DNA of 64,000 bases. Origin: Wolfiporia cocos. Taxonomy: Eukaryota > Basidiomycota > Agaricomycetes > Polyporales > Phaeolaceae. The notes beneath the pieces are model-generated. The model was not told the DNA's origin. It worked only from the letters and a program-made list of their open reading frames with translations, and did not search any database. Of the stretch, positions 1 through 11,829 are shown piece after piece. The stretch is from positions 992,001-1,056,000 of the forward strand of contig JACCLO010000009.1 of assembly GCA_029448655.1 (NCBI GenBank), given 5' to 3'. The stretch's first letter is position 1. Each line of letters opens with the position of its first letter. The position numbers and the translations under genes are program-made.

Positions 1-15
1 TCCCTACACTAGAGT

Positions 16-72
16 TTCAGTGCCACCGATGCATCTTTAGAGACACCGCAGATGCATCTGGGGCACTCTAAG
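16..72. repeat. Left terminal inverted repeat of the 666-bp element
   Basis: Its reverse complement matches 625-681 with only a few mismatches. It contains two copies of the GATGCATCT core at 27-36 and 50-59. Confidence 0.75.
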
Positions 73-121
73 TCATCGGAATTAGGCGCCCGTTAGTACC
101 AAAATAAAGCATCGCAAGCTG

Positions 122-179
122 GGAATTGAACCAGGAACCATGAGACCTCAGAAAAACAGTGACCAAAACCAGTCAGCTA
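122..179 (-). promoter_or_regulatory. tRNA-like Pol III internal promoter (A box and B box)
   Basis: On the minus strand TAGCTGACTGG (169-179) fits the A-box pattern TRGYNNANNGG. GGTTCAATTCC (122-132) fits the B-box pattern GGTTCRANNCC. The spacing of 36 bases is normal for tRNA genes. The flanks do not fold into a clear acceptor stem, and a run of five T lies between the boxes, so this looks like a tRNA-derived (SINE-like) segment or a tRNA relic inside the TIR element, not a working tRNA gene. Confidence 0.4.
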
Positions 180-624
180 AAGTGGTTGGTGAAAGAAAGA
201 TCTTGTGCAAAAATATACTCAGTAGTTGATATAATAACAGTTTTGATAAAATTTAACATTCTGCTCATATGTCAGTAAGCTCAAGTGTTCCTTGAACTCA
301 GAATGCATCTCTTTATTTATGTATCCCACAGCCCATATGTATCTGCAATGAGGTAAGGATGCTGTCATAAATCACCTACAGGGCAATATGGGAACATTGC
401 ACTAAGGTGTGACTTGACAATTAACAGCTACAGCAATTAAAGGACATTGAACGGATCATATTAACAAGTATGTGACTTGGGTACCAAGACCATTTGGCCA
501 ATATACCGGTTGCGACTTCACTGATCCCAGGTTAAGTGTTTGAACCCTGCACAGGTATTTCTTGCACAGATGCATCTTATTTTATTCAGATGCATCTATG
601 CAGCACACTTGGGTGTTAAGACTG

Positions 625-681
625 CTTAGAGTGCCCCAGATGCATCTGTGGTGTCTCTAAAGATGCATCTCCGGCACTGAA
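625..681. repeat. Right terminal inverted repeat of the 666-bp element
   Basis: Inverted partner of 16-72. It carries AGATGCATCT at 638-647 and 661-670. Two more copies of the palindrome sit just inside it at 568-577 and 588-597. Confidence 0.75.
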
Positions 682-3600
682 GTCCCTCCCATACAGGCAA
701 TGAGGTATACTCATTCGCTTGCCTGACACCGATGCTTCAAACAGCGGTCAATACCAGCCTCACAGAGAAAGAAGGAGTGAAACAATCGCTCACTCGAAAG
801 TAGACACCATGGTATCGAACTAATTATTTGATCAGATGGTAAGACTTGAGATGTACTGCTAGGTAATATAGGGAGTGATTGCGCGTTGTTAGCCGAAATA
901 GATTGATCACACTACTGGAGCGACGAACGGAGCAGAAGTATTAATTGTCTGTTGTGTCCGTACAACAGAAACGTTTGTTGCATGGTGAGTCCCACGAGTG
1001 GGCCGGATTGGCGGGATATTCTGCGTGACTAAATCGGGCCGGACGGCGAAGTAGTATTCAGCTTGAGAATAATTAGAAATGCTGCCCTCATGTCTGGGCT
1101 TGTTTTTACAAGCTTATGGCGAGCGGAAACCGCCGCCGCCGTAGCTGAGTTGCGTACATTAAGTCGCTCATATCCAGAATAGCGGCTGAGCTTGCAATGG
1201 AAGCAAACTTTGTGACCAGGTTCTCGGGAGCTTCTGGATCGTAGTCAAGGATACGAATAAAACGGTCCACGCTGTCAGTTATGTGTAGCAGAAACATCTA
1301 TATTCCGAGCCGCGCTACAAATTCGAACAGCAGATGGGAGTAGGCCAGCTATGGGAATCGCGTCAGTGTGTTCGAATCTTATGTTGCGCTGGCTAGAATA
1401 AGGGAACTGTACCGTGGATTATGCCGCGGGATTTCTCCAAGAGCAATCTTGCACAAGTACCTCAAGAGACACGCGGCAGTAGATGGCTTCTCTTCGGAAT
1501 CGAGGTCCACCGACATTTCAAATGAATCGATGAAAAATTGCTAACTAGTAATGTTACGGATCACAGGATGTAAGTCCGGCGGGTTATGAGTTGCTTCCAG
1601 AGCATGGGGTAGATAAACGCAGGGCTGAGTGCGTGACAAAAACTGCAAGCTCTAATGGTCGACGAATATTCTCAGTGAGGTAGTAGTGATAGTACAGTGG
1701 CAAGCCGAAGTGATACGCCAGTGATGCACTTCGATTGTAGGAGTACCTCGGCAAATTCCGCTGGAGCTGGTTTGACGAAAGAAGGAAGTACCAGGTACTT
1801 GCCATCATATTTTCCGAACTTCCAAGCGTAAATTTATATTTAAGGGAACCATATATTCTCCTATGCTTATTTATTGACTCTTTCCAGCTATGCATAATTG
1901 CGCAATGACGTATGTTTGATTCCTTGTCTACCATTTGCACATGTAACAAGCCATATGCATGATGATCCCGCAGTAGTGGAGGTAAGACACCTCGTGGGAG
2001 CTGTAACCGAGATCCAAGCCGCCCTGACCAGACTACTATTGATGTAGGGGTCGCTGGTTCGGCGATGCGTGTGAATTCCCAGTCGCCTGACTAACATCTC
2101 AAAGCAGGGCATCGAGCATGTCAGAGATCTTCGGCTTCCACCTCAGCGTTTCCCTAATTGTTGGAGGCGGATCTCTACTTCCACCACTGTGCTTCAGCTA
2201 CTGTGTGAGATACGGAGAGCTTCTACATCGACTCACCGATAGACTTTTGTTACATCGCCGTCTTGTTGTTAGGCTGGCGACAATAATTATACGAACCAAC
2301 AGGGGAAATTCAGCTTCCAAGAAACATCTTTGATGTGATCGTGATCAAGGAAGTAAATTGCTCAGAAAGATATTTTAATCGAAATGCACTTCCCCAGTTC
2401 ACTATACTTCTGATGACACTTGGATCTTCAAAGTGTTAGTGTCATCTCTCACGTGAGATGCAAGACACAGACACTGAACATATCTACGAAAGAGATCTGA
2501 CCAGAAGCGAATGCAGGATGTCCATAACAAGCCACAGCAGGTACTATTATTACTAATCCATAGAAGTTGTATAACGACATCACAGCGTCATTATTACATA
2601 TCCAAGGAGTAAAGCTATGTGTTTCTGGCCCAGGGACGCCATCGTCATGCCAGAGATTGACGACGTTCCCATGCGCAGCAGGTGCACGTTAGGCGGCGGA
2701 GTGCATGTCAAAGAAACGGTGAGAGCAAAGGAATCTCGACGCGCCGGATGCAAAATTTTGCGCACGGCTTGCAAAGGCACTGGCGGCTGAAGAATTAATG
2801 AAAATTTGTATATATATAGTATTGAAGATACATCCGAACAGCGACCATGTGCAGAGACCGCATTTAACTGATGTGAATATTCTGCGAATATTTAGGCTCA
2901 ATGATAGTGCTTCTGGTGTGTATAGTGCCGGGGCTCAGTACTTGAGAGAATTTTGCGCCCGCAGGGGCGAATCTCCTTTGTCGAACGTAGGTGGACTACA
3001 AACTTGCGACGAGCCGCTCTGCTCGCGCCCCGCTTATGTACACTACCTGCAGGACTAGCTTGCCCGCTCAGATCTCCGCGCGCCCTGCCAATCGCCATCG
3101 CGATGGCGGCAAACCTCAAATGACAATAGTACTCAGTACTCAATCTTGGCCAGGTTCATTTAATTTCTCTGTTGTGCATCATGTTGTTGGAGCATGCAAT
3201 CCCGCCGCGCGCCGCGCGCCGTTGGGCATTAGTACGATACCATATATAGAAAGGCGCGCTACTGATCGCCGCGTCGGCGACTGGTTTACGCGTTGTTTAT
3301 TCGGACGTTGAACCTTATCTAGAACAGTAGATACACGTTCCGCAACATTCGTACACCTCAGACGTTGCCTACTCTACGAGTGCATACGCTGAGACCGCTC
3401 GTACGCTATCTAGCGCGCTCTCATTCTTCACACATGTCGCAATTCTAGGGCCAGCCACCTTGTGCGACCGTAGAACTAAATGCGAGTGAGGTCAGTGGGT
3501 TACAAGGCGGCGAGTGCATGCACCGCAACTCGCTATAATACACCGTGGGGTGCTTTAAGCTTAACTATCCACCTCGGGCCGGCTTACATAATCCAGCAGA

Positions 3601-6600
3601 TTTTGCCACTGCGCTCGTCCTAGTGGCCGATAATCGCAACACATTACAGTCGATTTAGTCGATATGAGAGAGATCAGCAGCTGTGGGTCAGTGGAGAAGC
3701 TTCGCGATCTTGGAAGGCGCCTGATGGTACCAATTAGAAATGGTCCCTTGAGAACTGGAAAAGGTAAGTTTGTGCATTTTCAGAGCTGTGAATATTAATC
3801 TTGCCCGCAGGGATCTTGCTCGCAGATAAGGAGTTCACGTTTCATTGATGCAGTTCAGAAACAAGCAGTGTCAATGTTTTTCCAAATGGCTGTAGTCCCG
3901 ATCCGCCGTATTCAAGGGTATTTCGTTCTATGACGCCTATTTCTCAACGACTGAGACACGGTAGAATAGAATCTTCGAAACTGAACCTTTACATCAACAT
4001 GATAGGCTCTTTGATCTACCATGGACGGTGAGCATAGAACCCATGTGCATGAAAGTCGAAGTTTCCCTTTGCATATCCGCTTCGCACAAGCTTCAGACTC
4101 GTAACGTTTGGTTCCGCAGAGTGAAAACCTGCGCATCAACAAGGATTACAATGTGCACCGCATTCGACCCACGGGAGCACCAGTGTCCGACTCCTAGTAT
4201 TCGTCAGAGGTAAGGATGAGAGTCATTTTGAAAGGCGACTGTAGAGCTCATTCATCGACCACGGATTGTAGGAAGCTTGTGGATGGCGATTGATCATGGA
4301 TCTTCGGCGCTTCACTTCCACAAAACGTTCGTTCCTGTCCCGAAGGTTGTATAGTCTAATCGGCAATCCCCGGCAACGCATTACACTTTTCAGCGCCATT
4401 CCATTGAACTTGTTTATCTGCTCCGTCGGTGCCATCCAGTCATTCTAACCTATCTTGCCCCAGTATGTAGGGCCTCGTTAGAATTCCTTTTACCCAGAGT
4501 GGCGGCTCTGTATATATGTCGTCGTAAGAAAAGATACTGGTCTTCGTGTACAGACCCATATCCTATGTAAATAGACCGCCATAAATATAATACTGCAGGT
4601 TCTCTGCCATGTTGATCGTAGTGCAGAGCATATCTGAATATCACAGATGATCGCTTTCATCAGGGCCTGGGCCACTCCTATCAATGGTGAGTCACATGCT
4701 CTTGCTTTGCCGAGCAGAGAATATCGTATCTTGAAGGCGGCGATGCCGTCCATCCTTTAACGTCCTGATCTAAGGTAGTCTCGCCGTTATGTGTGATATC
4801 CGCTTAGGCGAGCCATCTGCACCACCCAGAGTACGATGACAGGATGTCTTGTAGGCACAGGATTTTCTGGGACATCCTCCACTTATGTTGAAGATCAGTA
4901 AACCGCCTCTTTGACTGAAAATAGCCCACAATGGGGGTAGTAGTTCTCTGTTCTGGAAGCGGTATGTGCCCTCGTGCCCACATTATAATGAACAGCTATG
5001 ATATCGTCACAAGTCTGAGACATTTGTGGATCTGGTAGATCTTAGCCACGCAGCTGGGCGCTGCGTCTCGGTATAACCAACTCGCCTGAGAAGACCCTAA
5101 ATGTGGAGTTGTTCGCCGCGGATCATGCATATTTCTACGGATAGTTACTTGTACCTGACCCGTAGTGAGTTATCAAACACAAAGATATCACGACTGTCCC
5201 AATCTGTCACAGCATGAGTTCGTATCAGAAGGAGGTAGGGTCAAATGCAGCGACAAAATCCGTAAGATATTGAACCGATTTCAGGAGAAAGGAGGTGGAA
5301 CAGAGCGGAAATCCCGGTAGCAGGGTGAGTTGTAGTCAGTGATAGAACGGACATGCGGTTCGAATGTGCCGGCATACGAGGGACAAGACAATGAGATTGC
5401 AAGCCACTACAAATTCTGTGGTTCAGTACAATTCAAATGAGTTGTCTCTGAGCGCTCACGTATAAGGTTGATGAAAACTCACATCGTGCGACTTGGCTAT
5501 TGCGGAGACTCATTCCGATTGTTGCAACCGCAGAATACTATGTTGTGCCCATTGCACGTACATGACCACTATGTAGCATGAGTGATACATCTGAGCAAGC
5601 TAAGACATTGAGACAAATTAACGTTGCTGATGTCGCTTCTCTATTAGCACATACGCCAGTAGGCTATGACAGCAGGAACATGTCATAGCGTCGACAATAA
5701 TATCCCGACTACGCAGCCACATTTCAAGTCCTCATATCCGCTCCTGCATTGCCTCATGGCGTGCGACAATCAGGCATTTTACGTACAGTGCCCAAGATAT
5801 CCATCATTGACCACGCGGCACAATCTGTATCGTCGATTACCAATACAATGGCCTGAGTGCAACATTCGTTTCTGGTGCGCCAGACCGGGGAGCTGCATCA
5901 TCACGAAGTGAAGGGTCCTATGGCCTAAGTAGTCAGCTGTCACTAGAAACGTTGACATACTAGCACCACGCAGATATCTTGACATAATCAGGTTACACAT
6001 AAATCGGACATTAAACAATATGAAAGATGGTACTGTGTATCCATTAAATCCTCCCACTCAGTGGTAAAACATTCATCATTGGTCACTTCTCCGGTCGGAA
6101 TGAATGTGACAAAGTCAAATTGTGTCACTTCAGATCAGTGCGAATGCTTGGTAGACGCAATTGCCTGGATTTGTACACCGTGAGTTGTAACTAAACATAA
6201 TCTTGGCTTGCAATTAATATTCCCATAACAGGACGTATCGAAGTACATAAGAGTACGGGAAGTGATGCATTGGTGGTCAGGTGACGTAGTCATGACCAAG
6301 CTGTAATATGTGGCCGTATTGCATGTTGACGAAGATAGCGGAATGTCTCTGTGAACATTTGCACCGGGGCGCTTGGGTATTTGGAAGACAAGGTATGTAT
6401 GTACTAAAGGTCAAGCTAAGGTTAACCGGGTAGCGTGACGTCACAGAGTGACTTCTCTGTTATCCAAATTTGGCGCTCGGCTGGCGCATCGGTGCTGCTG
6501 CGCTGCTGATGTACTGCAAATTCTTTGCCGACTGCCTGACACCTTTTATGATCGAAGTCCTCCCACAAAAAGGCACGGATCAAAGCCAATGACCATGTGA

Positions 6601-7915
6601 ACACGATGGATATCAGGACCCAGGGTTCCATGGCTCAAATTTCTCATTCTGACGAAGGTTATCTTGCAAGTTCTTCTGTCGCGCTTACTATGACAACTTG
6701 AAGAGGATGGATGTGCCCAAGCTTACAATCGGATGCTTCGCATGTGGTCCGGGTTTCCGACATTCTGAGCTTACTCTGGAGGTCTTCGTCAATTCTCTAC
6801 TGCTGTGATGCAACGCAACAAATATGTCTTCTATAGCGTCGCGCTCTAGTACTTCTGCGCCTCTGTATTAACTCACCCGGTGTGCGACCGTGAAAGGTAT
6901 GGCTCACTCTACTGCAGCTCACGGCACCTGCGGCACTATATGAAACGCGCGTGTGAGCGGTACAACCTCATCTAATCATATCGGGTGATTTGTCCAAATT
7001 ATGCCGAGGCGATCCGACTTTTCACGTGTGATGGGTGGAACGATATTGTTCTGCAGTAGGTTACTTCGCTTGATCTACTGTCACATTCCATGATTAGTAG
7101 TCGCAGAAGCTGTCATCAATACACGCCTATCTTGCGCTTGGATATCGTGTCCTATCACGATTGTCTATTGAATGCTGCGACATCATCATGTATTCCCTGA
7201 TATCGGGACAGTCGCATGATACCTGGATCACCGGCCCATTGCTGCTCGCGATCAACTCTACGGGCTGGTATAGCTCTTTGCGCACCTCAGCATAGCGCTG
7301 CTCATTGGAGAATTGAGGCCGTGCAGGCCAGGTGACGATGGATATTCAGTCGGCTTAGCCCTTTTCTTTCTTGCCCATTCCCTCACAGAGGTTGACGTAG
7401 GGTCTACAATCAAAAGACAGTCCCACTGTCTCAGCTTGGGGCGTGTCACAAACTCCAGGAACAATATTGCTTCAGAGCACCTAGTGGTGAATGCCGTGCC
7501 ATCTTTCGGAGGACTCGAGCCCCTGATGTTAGAAGATCCGCTGATATGAGGATCAGCATAGTGTACCTTGAAGCTTCTCTTCGATGATCGCTCACATTTA
7601 TTACATGTATAGATATGTCCCCGGCACAGTACAATCTATCAGGGGAACCAAACACGCACAACGTGCCTATTCAGACATACGTGCATAATGTTCTGTGCTG
7701 GAAGCTATTGCTGCGCTCCGAGCTTTTTTCAATCAGATACATCGCATGCTAAAGTGCTAGAGATACCCTGGATCCGTATTGATACCACGGTACAACGCCA
7801 TTCCGTGTGGACAAATCAACCATGTTAGCGCTTCGAGCTCATAAATCCCGGTCGACAGCTTCACTGGCCACGTTTTTCTACCGTTGTCTGTCACTGATTA
7901 TCGCTCATTGGAAAG
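682..7915. other. Long tract with no recognisable gene
   Basis: Open frames here are short (under about 125 codons), lie in all six frames, and lack family motifs or a consistent exon chain. I see no tRNA, rRNA, transposase or reverse-transcriptase signature. It may be old, degraded repeat or gene material. 7 kb is a long gap for a genome of this kind. Confidence 0.4.
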
Positions 7916-7929
7916 TATAAAGGGACGAA

Positions 7930-8570
7930 TGGATGCCAGGATTCTTCCGCATCGTCAAGCCGAGTCTATCGATATCTGTGAGTCATCTCGCACTCCTGAA
8001 GTTGTTTATCCTACCCTTTCATGCGCAGAGTGTACCGCACAAACAACATCATAGATGAGTGTATTGATGAAATTGTGTGCCCCCGCTATGCGAGCAGCTA
8101 TATTCCCTATTCAGCTTGATTTAAAGCACATTGATGCTGAATTGCAATATTACAGGGATTCACTTGTACCCTGTCTATGGGATGGAGGATCTTGCGGTAT
8201 ATTACTCGACGACACCTCAGCTGCGGGTGTGAACCGCCATCTGAAGGAGTTTCATTTCTGTAATCAAGAAGAACCGTGGGACAATAGGAGCCGCGGAATT
8301 TATATCTCCGCTGTACAGTCAGGGAGTGCGAATAGTGTCACCGAGAGTTCGCCCGGCCTGATACGTTGCGTCGTCACGTTGCGGAGACCTGCTTGGGTCA
8401 GTCAGAAAAAACGAATAGAGCCTGAGCATCCTGTCCAATTTCATCTCGGTCGATGCTTCCCATGCTTTGTAGGGCTGCATTGTCCCACCATAAAGTTCTC
8501 TTTTCTATCGCGTGCCAGCAGATTGAGGATTTACATCACAAGTCATTCTGCCCTTCGGACTTAGAAGTGC
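7930..8570 (+). pseudogene. Decayed C2H2 zinc-finger paralogue
   Basis: A TATA-like box (TATAAAGG, 7916-7923) precedes an ATG at 7930 and an intron-like GT...AG at about 7979-8027, but joining them gives an in-frame stop. The frame from 8055 encodes one complete first finger of the local family, C-X6-C-X14-H-X4-H (CLWDGGSC ... RHLKEFH), next to the conserved residues LDD and EEPWD. Beyond about position 8305 the second finger loses its cysteines and histidines, although scattered residues still align, and the third finger is absent. The intact relatives are the genes at 8842-9297 (minus) and 11830-13227 (plus). A diverged gene with unseen introns is possible, but decay fits better. Confidence 0.55.
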
Positions 8571-8841
8571 GATAGTATCAGGTATGGGTACATTTCCAGC
8601 AATTGATCAAATATCAAATATAACACAAATGAAAAGACTGGTCAAATAGGGTATACGAGCATGGTGGAACCATCGTGTAAAAATCAAATAATTGATAGGC
8701 GATACCATAAGCAAATAAAATGCTGAGAACACAAATACACTCAAAAGCAGCATAGCAACAGAGCCTAAACGGCACAGGGCCTGCTATATACAGTTCATCA
8801 GCTATCATTCGAGATCGAGGACCACACGGGCTGAGCTTACA

Positions 8842-9297
8842 TTACGACGTAGGTCCTTGCGTGCAGTAGCTACGCATATGCCTCTCTAATAGGCCAGGGC
8901 GTCCGATGTCTAGATGACATTGAGGGCATTGGGTGCTACCTCGAAGATGAATTGCAGCCACATGCTTTCCGAAGCTTGCATATGCCATCTCTTTGCCGCA
9001 GTTACCGCCCCATTGGCACAATCCACGAGCTTTCTTGTCCCATGGTTGGTCGTCGGTACAGAGGTGATACTCTCTGAGATGCCGCATGATACCTGCAGCG
9101 GTGGTGTCGTCGAGCATGATAGGACAGCTACCGGCGCCTCCCCATAAACATGGGACAAGATGGGTTGTGTTGGGAAGCGCCCACGAAGGATCCTGATGCG
9201 CTTGGGGCGTTGCCGCATAGTTGCATGCGTTTGTATACATGGCGTCGTAAGAATCGCTCTGGTGAGATGATGCGTATCCTCGCATGTAGTGCTGCAT
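8842..9297 (-). CDS. Small C2H2/C2HC zinc-finger protein
   Basis: The start is taken at the ATG at 9297, the first in frame, giving 151 residues; a 5-prime exon could exist because an intron-like gtaatt...cag lies just upstream. Three zinc-binding units are visible in order. The first is C-X7-C-X14-H-X4-H (CLWGGAGSC ... RHLREYH). The second is C-X5-C-X11-H-X4-H (CQWGGNCG ... KHVAAIH). The last is classical C-X2-C-X12-H-X4-C (CPQC ... RHMRSYC). The same three-part layout occurs in the gene at 11830-13227, so they are paralogues. The short N-terminus is polar and low in complexity. A nuclear, probably DNA-binding role is inferred from the fingers only; no target is known. A TATA box lies about 147 bases upstream. 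Confidence 0.72.
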   Translation of the reverse strand: MQHYMRGYASSHQSDSYDAMYTNACNYAATPQAHQDPSWALPNTTHLVPCLWGGAGSCPIMLDDTTAAGIMRHLREYHLCTDDQPWDKKARGLCQWGGNCGKEMAYASFGKHVAAIHLRGSTQCPQCHLDIGRPGLLERHMRSYCTQGPTS

Positions 9298-9443
9298 ATC
9301 TGCGCCTGTCGATAAGACACTGATTGCGCAATGACGATACAAACGAATTACCGGTGATAATCAAAGAAATATCGCAGAAGTGAAGGGAACAGGTCGCTCT
9401 GAGTAGTGGTAAGATTGTCTGAGGATATGTGAAGACATCCAAC

Positions 9444-9450
9444 TTTTATA
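9444..9450 (-). promoter_or_regulatory. TATA box of the minus-strand zinc-finger gene
   Basis: TATAAAAG reads on the minus strand about 147 bases upstream of the ATG at 9297. It supports the chosen orientation and leaves room for a short 5-prime leader, possibly with an intron. Confidence 0.5.
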
Positions 9451-9920
9451 CATGCCATGCTCTCCAGTGCGTGAGTCGACTGGCACAGCATAGAACGCAT
9501 GCAGAGCACGTTTTGATTTAGTTTTACATGAATAATAGCAATGCATGGAAGTAATAACGCTGATGCTCTGTAAGCTCGACGCTGAAGGCAGTGAAACTGC
9601 GGTATGATAGTTTGATGCCATGTCGATGGGAGGACCTGTAGGGACACCATGCTTCGACGAGGTAAACTGGGTGCCACGTGGCTCTCGCATGGCGGGCGAC
9701 GGGTGTTATACATTGGGCGCTGTTGTTAGGCAGTGTAACTGTACAGCACTGTTCTCACAACTTCTATTCTCTGTGTGCGTGCGCATCTCTGACCTAGCAA
9801 AGCATGCCGCACAATTAGTAGACGACATCACTGGCTACGATACCCGATGCTCGCGATTACGTCGAAGAGATCGTCTTGAGGTAATTCGATGCAGCGTGTA
9901 GACAAAACTCAATCTGATTA

Positions 9921-10015
9921 GGTGGGATCGAACCACGCTGCTACGGCGTTGCAGGACGACTCACAAGTCGGCTGCTTTTCAGCCCATATGTGGTACGGAG
10001 GCCATACGCCACCAC
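9921..10015 (-). ncRNA. tRNA-like sequence, probable tRNA relic or SINE head
   Basis: The minus strand carries GGTTCGATCC (9925-9934), a near-perfect B box, closed by a GTGG/CCAC stem like a T arm. About 30 bases before it on that strand is the perfect hairpin CGACT-TGTG-AGTCG. I could not find a matching acceptor stem or a good A box, so it is not called as a tRNA gene. Confidence 0.25.
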
Positions 10016-11829
10016 AACAGGACGGTGCCGCAGCTGTAGGGCGATGAGCCACACATTGTCTAGATGCGCGCAGACTCGCATGATCGTCTAGACTCTTCCA
10101 TAGCGACAGCGCTGAATTCCATCAACCATGCACCTAGGATCATGGTTCTGATCATTGAGGGTTCAGATCAGTATTGCATTAGTGGCTATAGCACAACCAC
10201 GAGGGGTCCCTAAATCTCCCTACAAGTGACCGCGCGATCATTCTGATCCCAATTAGCATGACGGCAGCCTAGCGAGTAGTATACATGTTGGTTTTTGTAT
10301 GCGCGAGAATGTTACGACTGAACTGCCGGCCGCGGATCATTCCACGACCTCAGCTGCAATATATTCATCACATTCGAGTTAGGACATAGAAACCTTGTTC
10401 GCGTTGACTGGGACATGCTCAAGACTACCTCCCGCGCGATTGAAGTACTATCATGAATGTCTTCTAAATTTTTATTGCACATCTTGAGCTACTCGAATCT
10501 TCCGTCGAAGCGATGTCCCTACTGTAAATTCTGCGTGGTGTCACCAATCTTGATGTAGCGATCGACAATCTCGTTGGAGCACGATTTCGCCAATCTGATC
10601 GATGCTCATGCAGATCTTTGTTCAGATGCCGTTGGTCTTTCTCGGTTCAAGTACTCACTTTCAGCCGCACATGCGTGCACGTTGTGGGTCACATGCTAGA
10701 GATCGTGAGGTCGGTAGCTCGTTCAAGATAAAATCCGGGACCAAACACAGGAGAAGATAAAAGTACTAATTTTCAGCATGTCTCATGTATTCTTAGGGTT
10801 ACGAAGGATCCACATATATGCACCCGTCGATTCATCTGTGCCGTGTGAGCTGCACGCGCAAATTGTGTCAATCCGGATTGTAACATGACGACCTCTATCA
10901 AGCTTTCGCGCATAGCTGGAGCGACGGTGACAATGGCAACATTACTGCATGAAGGATGCCCAAGCATTATGATGGGAGGGGAGTATATGCATAACTTGTA
11001 CCCCTCGCTCGTTGGTCCGAAATCCGGAAAGTCGTACACGTGACTCTCCTGCAATCTGATTCGGGAGAAATGCCTTAGCGCCTACATCTCCTCGCTGCAA
11101 TGCTCATAGACGTCTCCGCTTTGCTTAACGGAGGCACGAAACAGATGAGCTTAGGTAGAAAATTTCATGATCAGGGCTGATATCGATTAGGATCAGAGGC
11201 CAGCTGCCCTCAAATTTAGACACAGCCACCGTCGATATAAAGCGCCGTGAGCGTTACGACCGGAGCAGTCGATCGGGGACGTGAATGCGCCGTGAGGAGT
11301 GCTACCGATGGCGCGAGTAGGCCTGCGGCACTACCGCTTCTGTGCATCCACTCCGGGACGCTCATGTCGATGTGCGTCATAATCCCATGAATGATTCATG
11401 CGACTAACGCATATCGCTTTCCGACCGGGATGCTGCCAAAAGGCGGCACCGTTACAGGGGAGCGTTTAGCTTAGATCGGGAAACCACGAGCACGGCTCGC
11501 TGAGACAATGCGTTGGGCCGGAGGCCAATTGAGCAACAAGACATCAATTGGTGTCGCTGCGTGGAACATGTCTTACTTCTATCCGAAAAATTGCCCGTTC
11601 AACATGCGTCTTCCCTGCGTATCCGTACGGATCACACAGGGTTGCGAGGATCTAGTACTCGCGTTGAGCGAGCGCTCGCATCATGCAACGTCTCGTCATG
11701 TAATTCTCGTACAATTCCTCCGACCAGGGTCTCGACTGCTGCTTCTGGTTGTTATTGCTAGCATTTGTATTGACATGGGCTGCGAACTGCAATCGCTATC
11801 TCTCGCCCTAGTTTTTACTTCCATTCCCC
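10016..11829. other. Intergenic stretch, nothing recognised
   Basis: Only short unrelated open frames are present. Pyrimidine-rich sequence just before 11830 is typical of a fungal start-codon context. Confidence 0.4.

Larger units (their letters stand above)
16..681. mobile_element. Non-autonomous terminal-inverted-repeat element (MITE-like), 666 bp
   Basis: Bases 16-72 and 625-681 are near-perfect inverted repeats of 57 bp: each reads ttcagtgcc at its outer end and ggcactctaag at its inner end. The interior has no credible reading frame, so any movement would need an enzyme supplied elsewhere. The 10-bp palindrome AGATGCATCT recurs at 50-59, 568-577, 588-597, 638-647 and 661-670, with a one-base variant at 27-36. 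No clear target-site duplication is visible next to either end, so the superfamily cannot be named. An A-box and B-box pair lies inside on the minus strand (122-179). Calling it mobile is an inference from structure alone. Confidence 0.65.

Noticed and set aside
2700..3311. Cluster of overlapping open frames with GC-rich stretches near 3.0 kb
   Set aside because: No frame has a domain or consistent codon use, and no splice chain extends any of them.
1106..7661. Many open frames of 60-120 codons between 1.1 and 7.7 kb
   Set aside because: They occur in all frames, overlap each other, have no motif, no splice chain and no family resemblance.
9348..9713. 121-codon minus-strand frame upstream of the small zinc-finger gene
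   Set aside because: It overlaps the TATA box and leader region of that gene and shows no domain; better explained as promoter and 5-prime leader.
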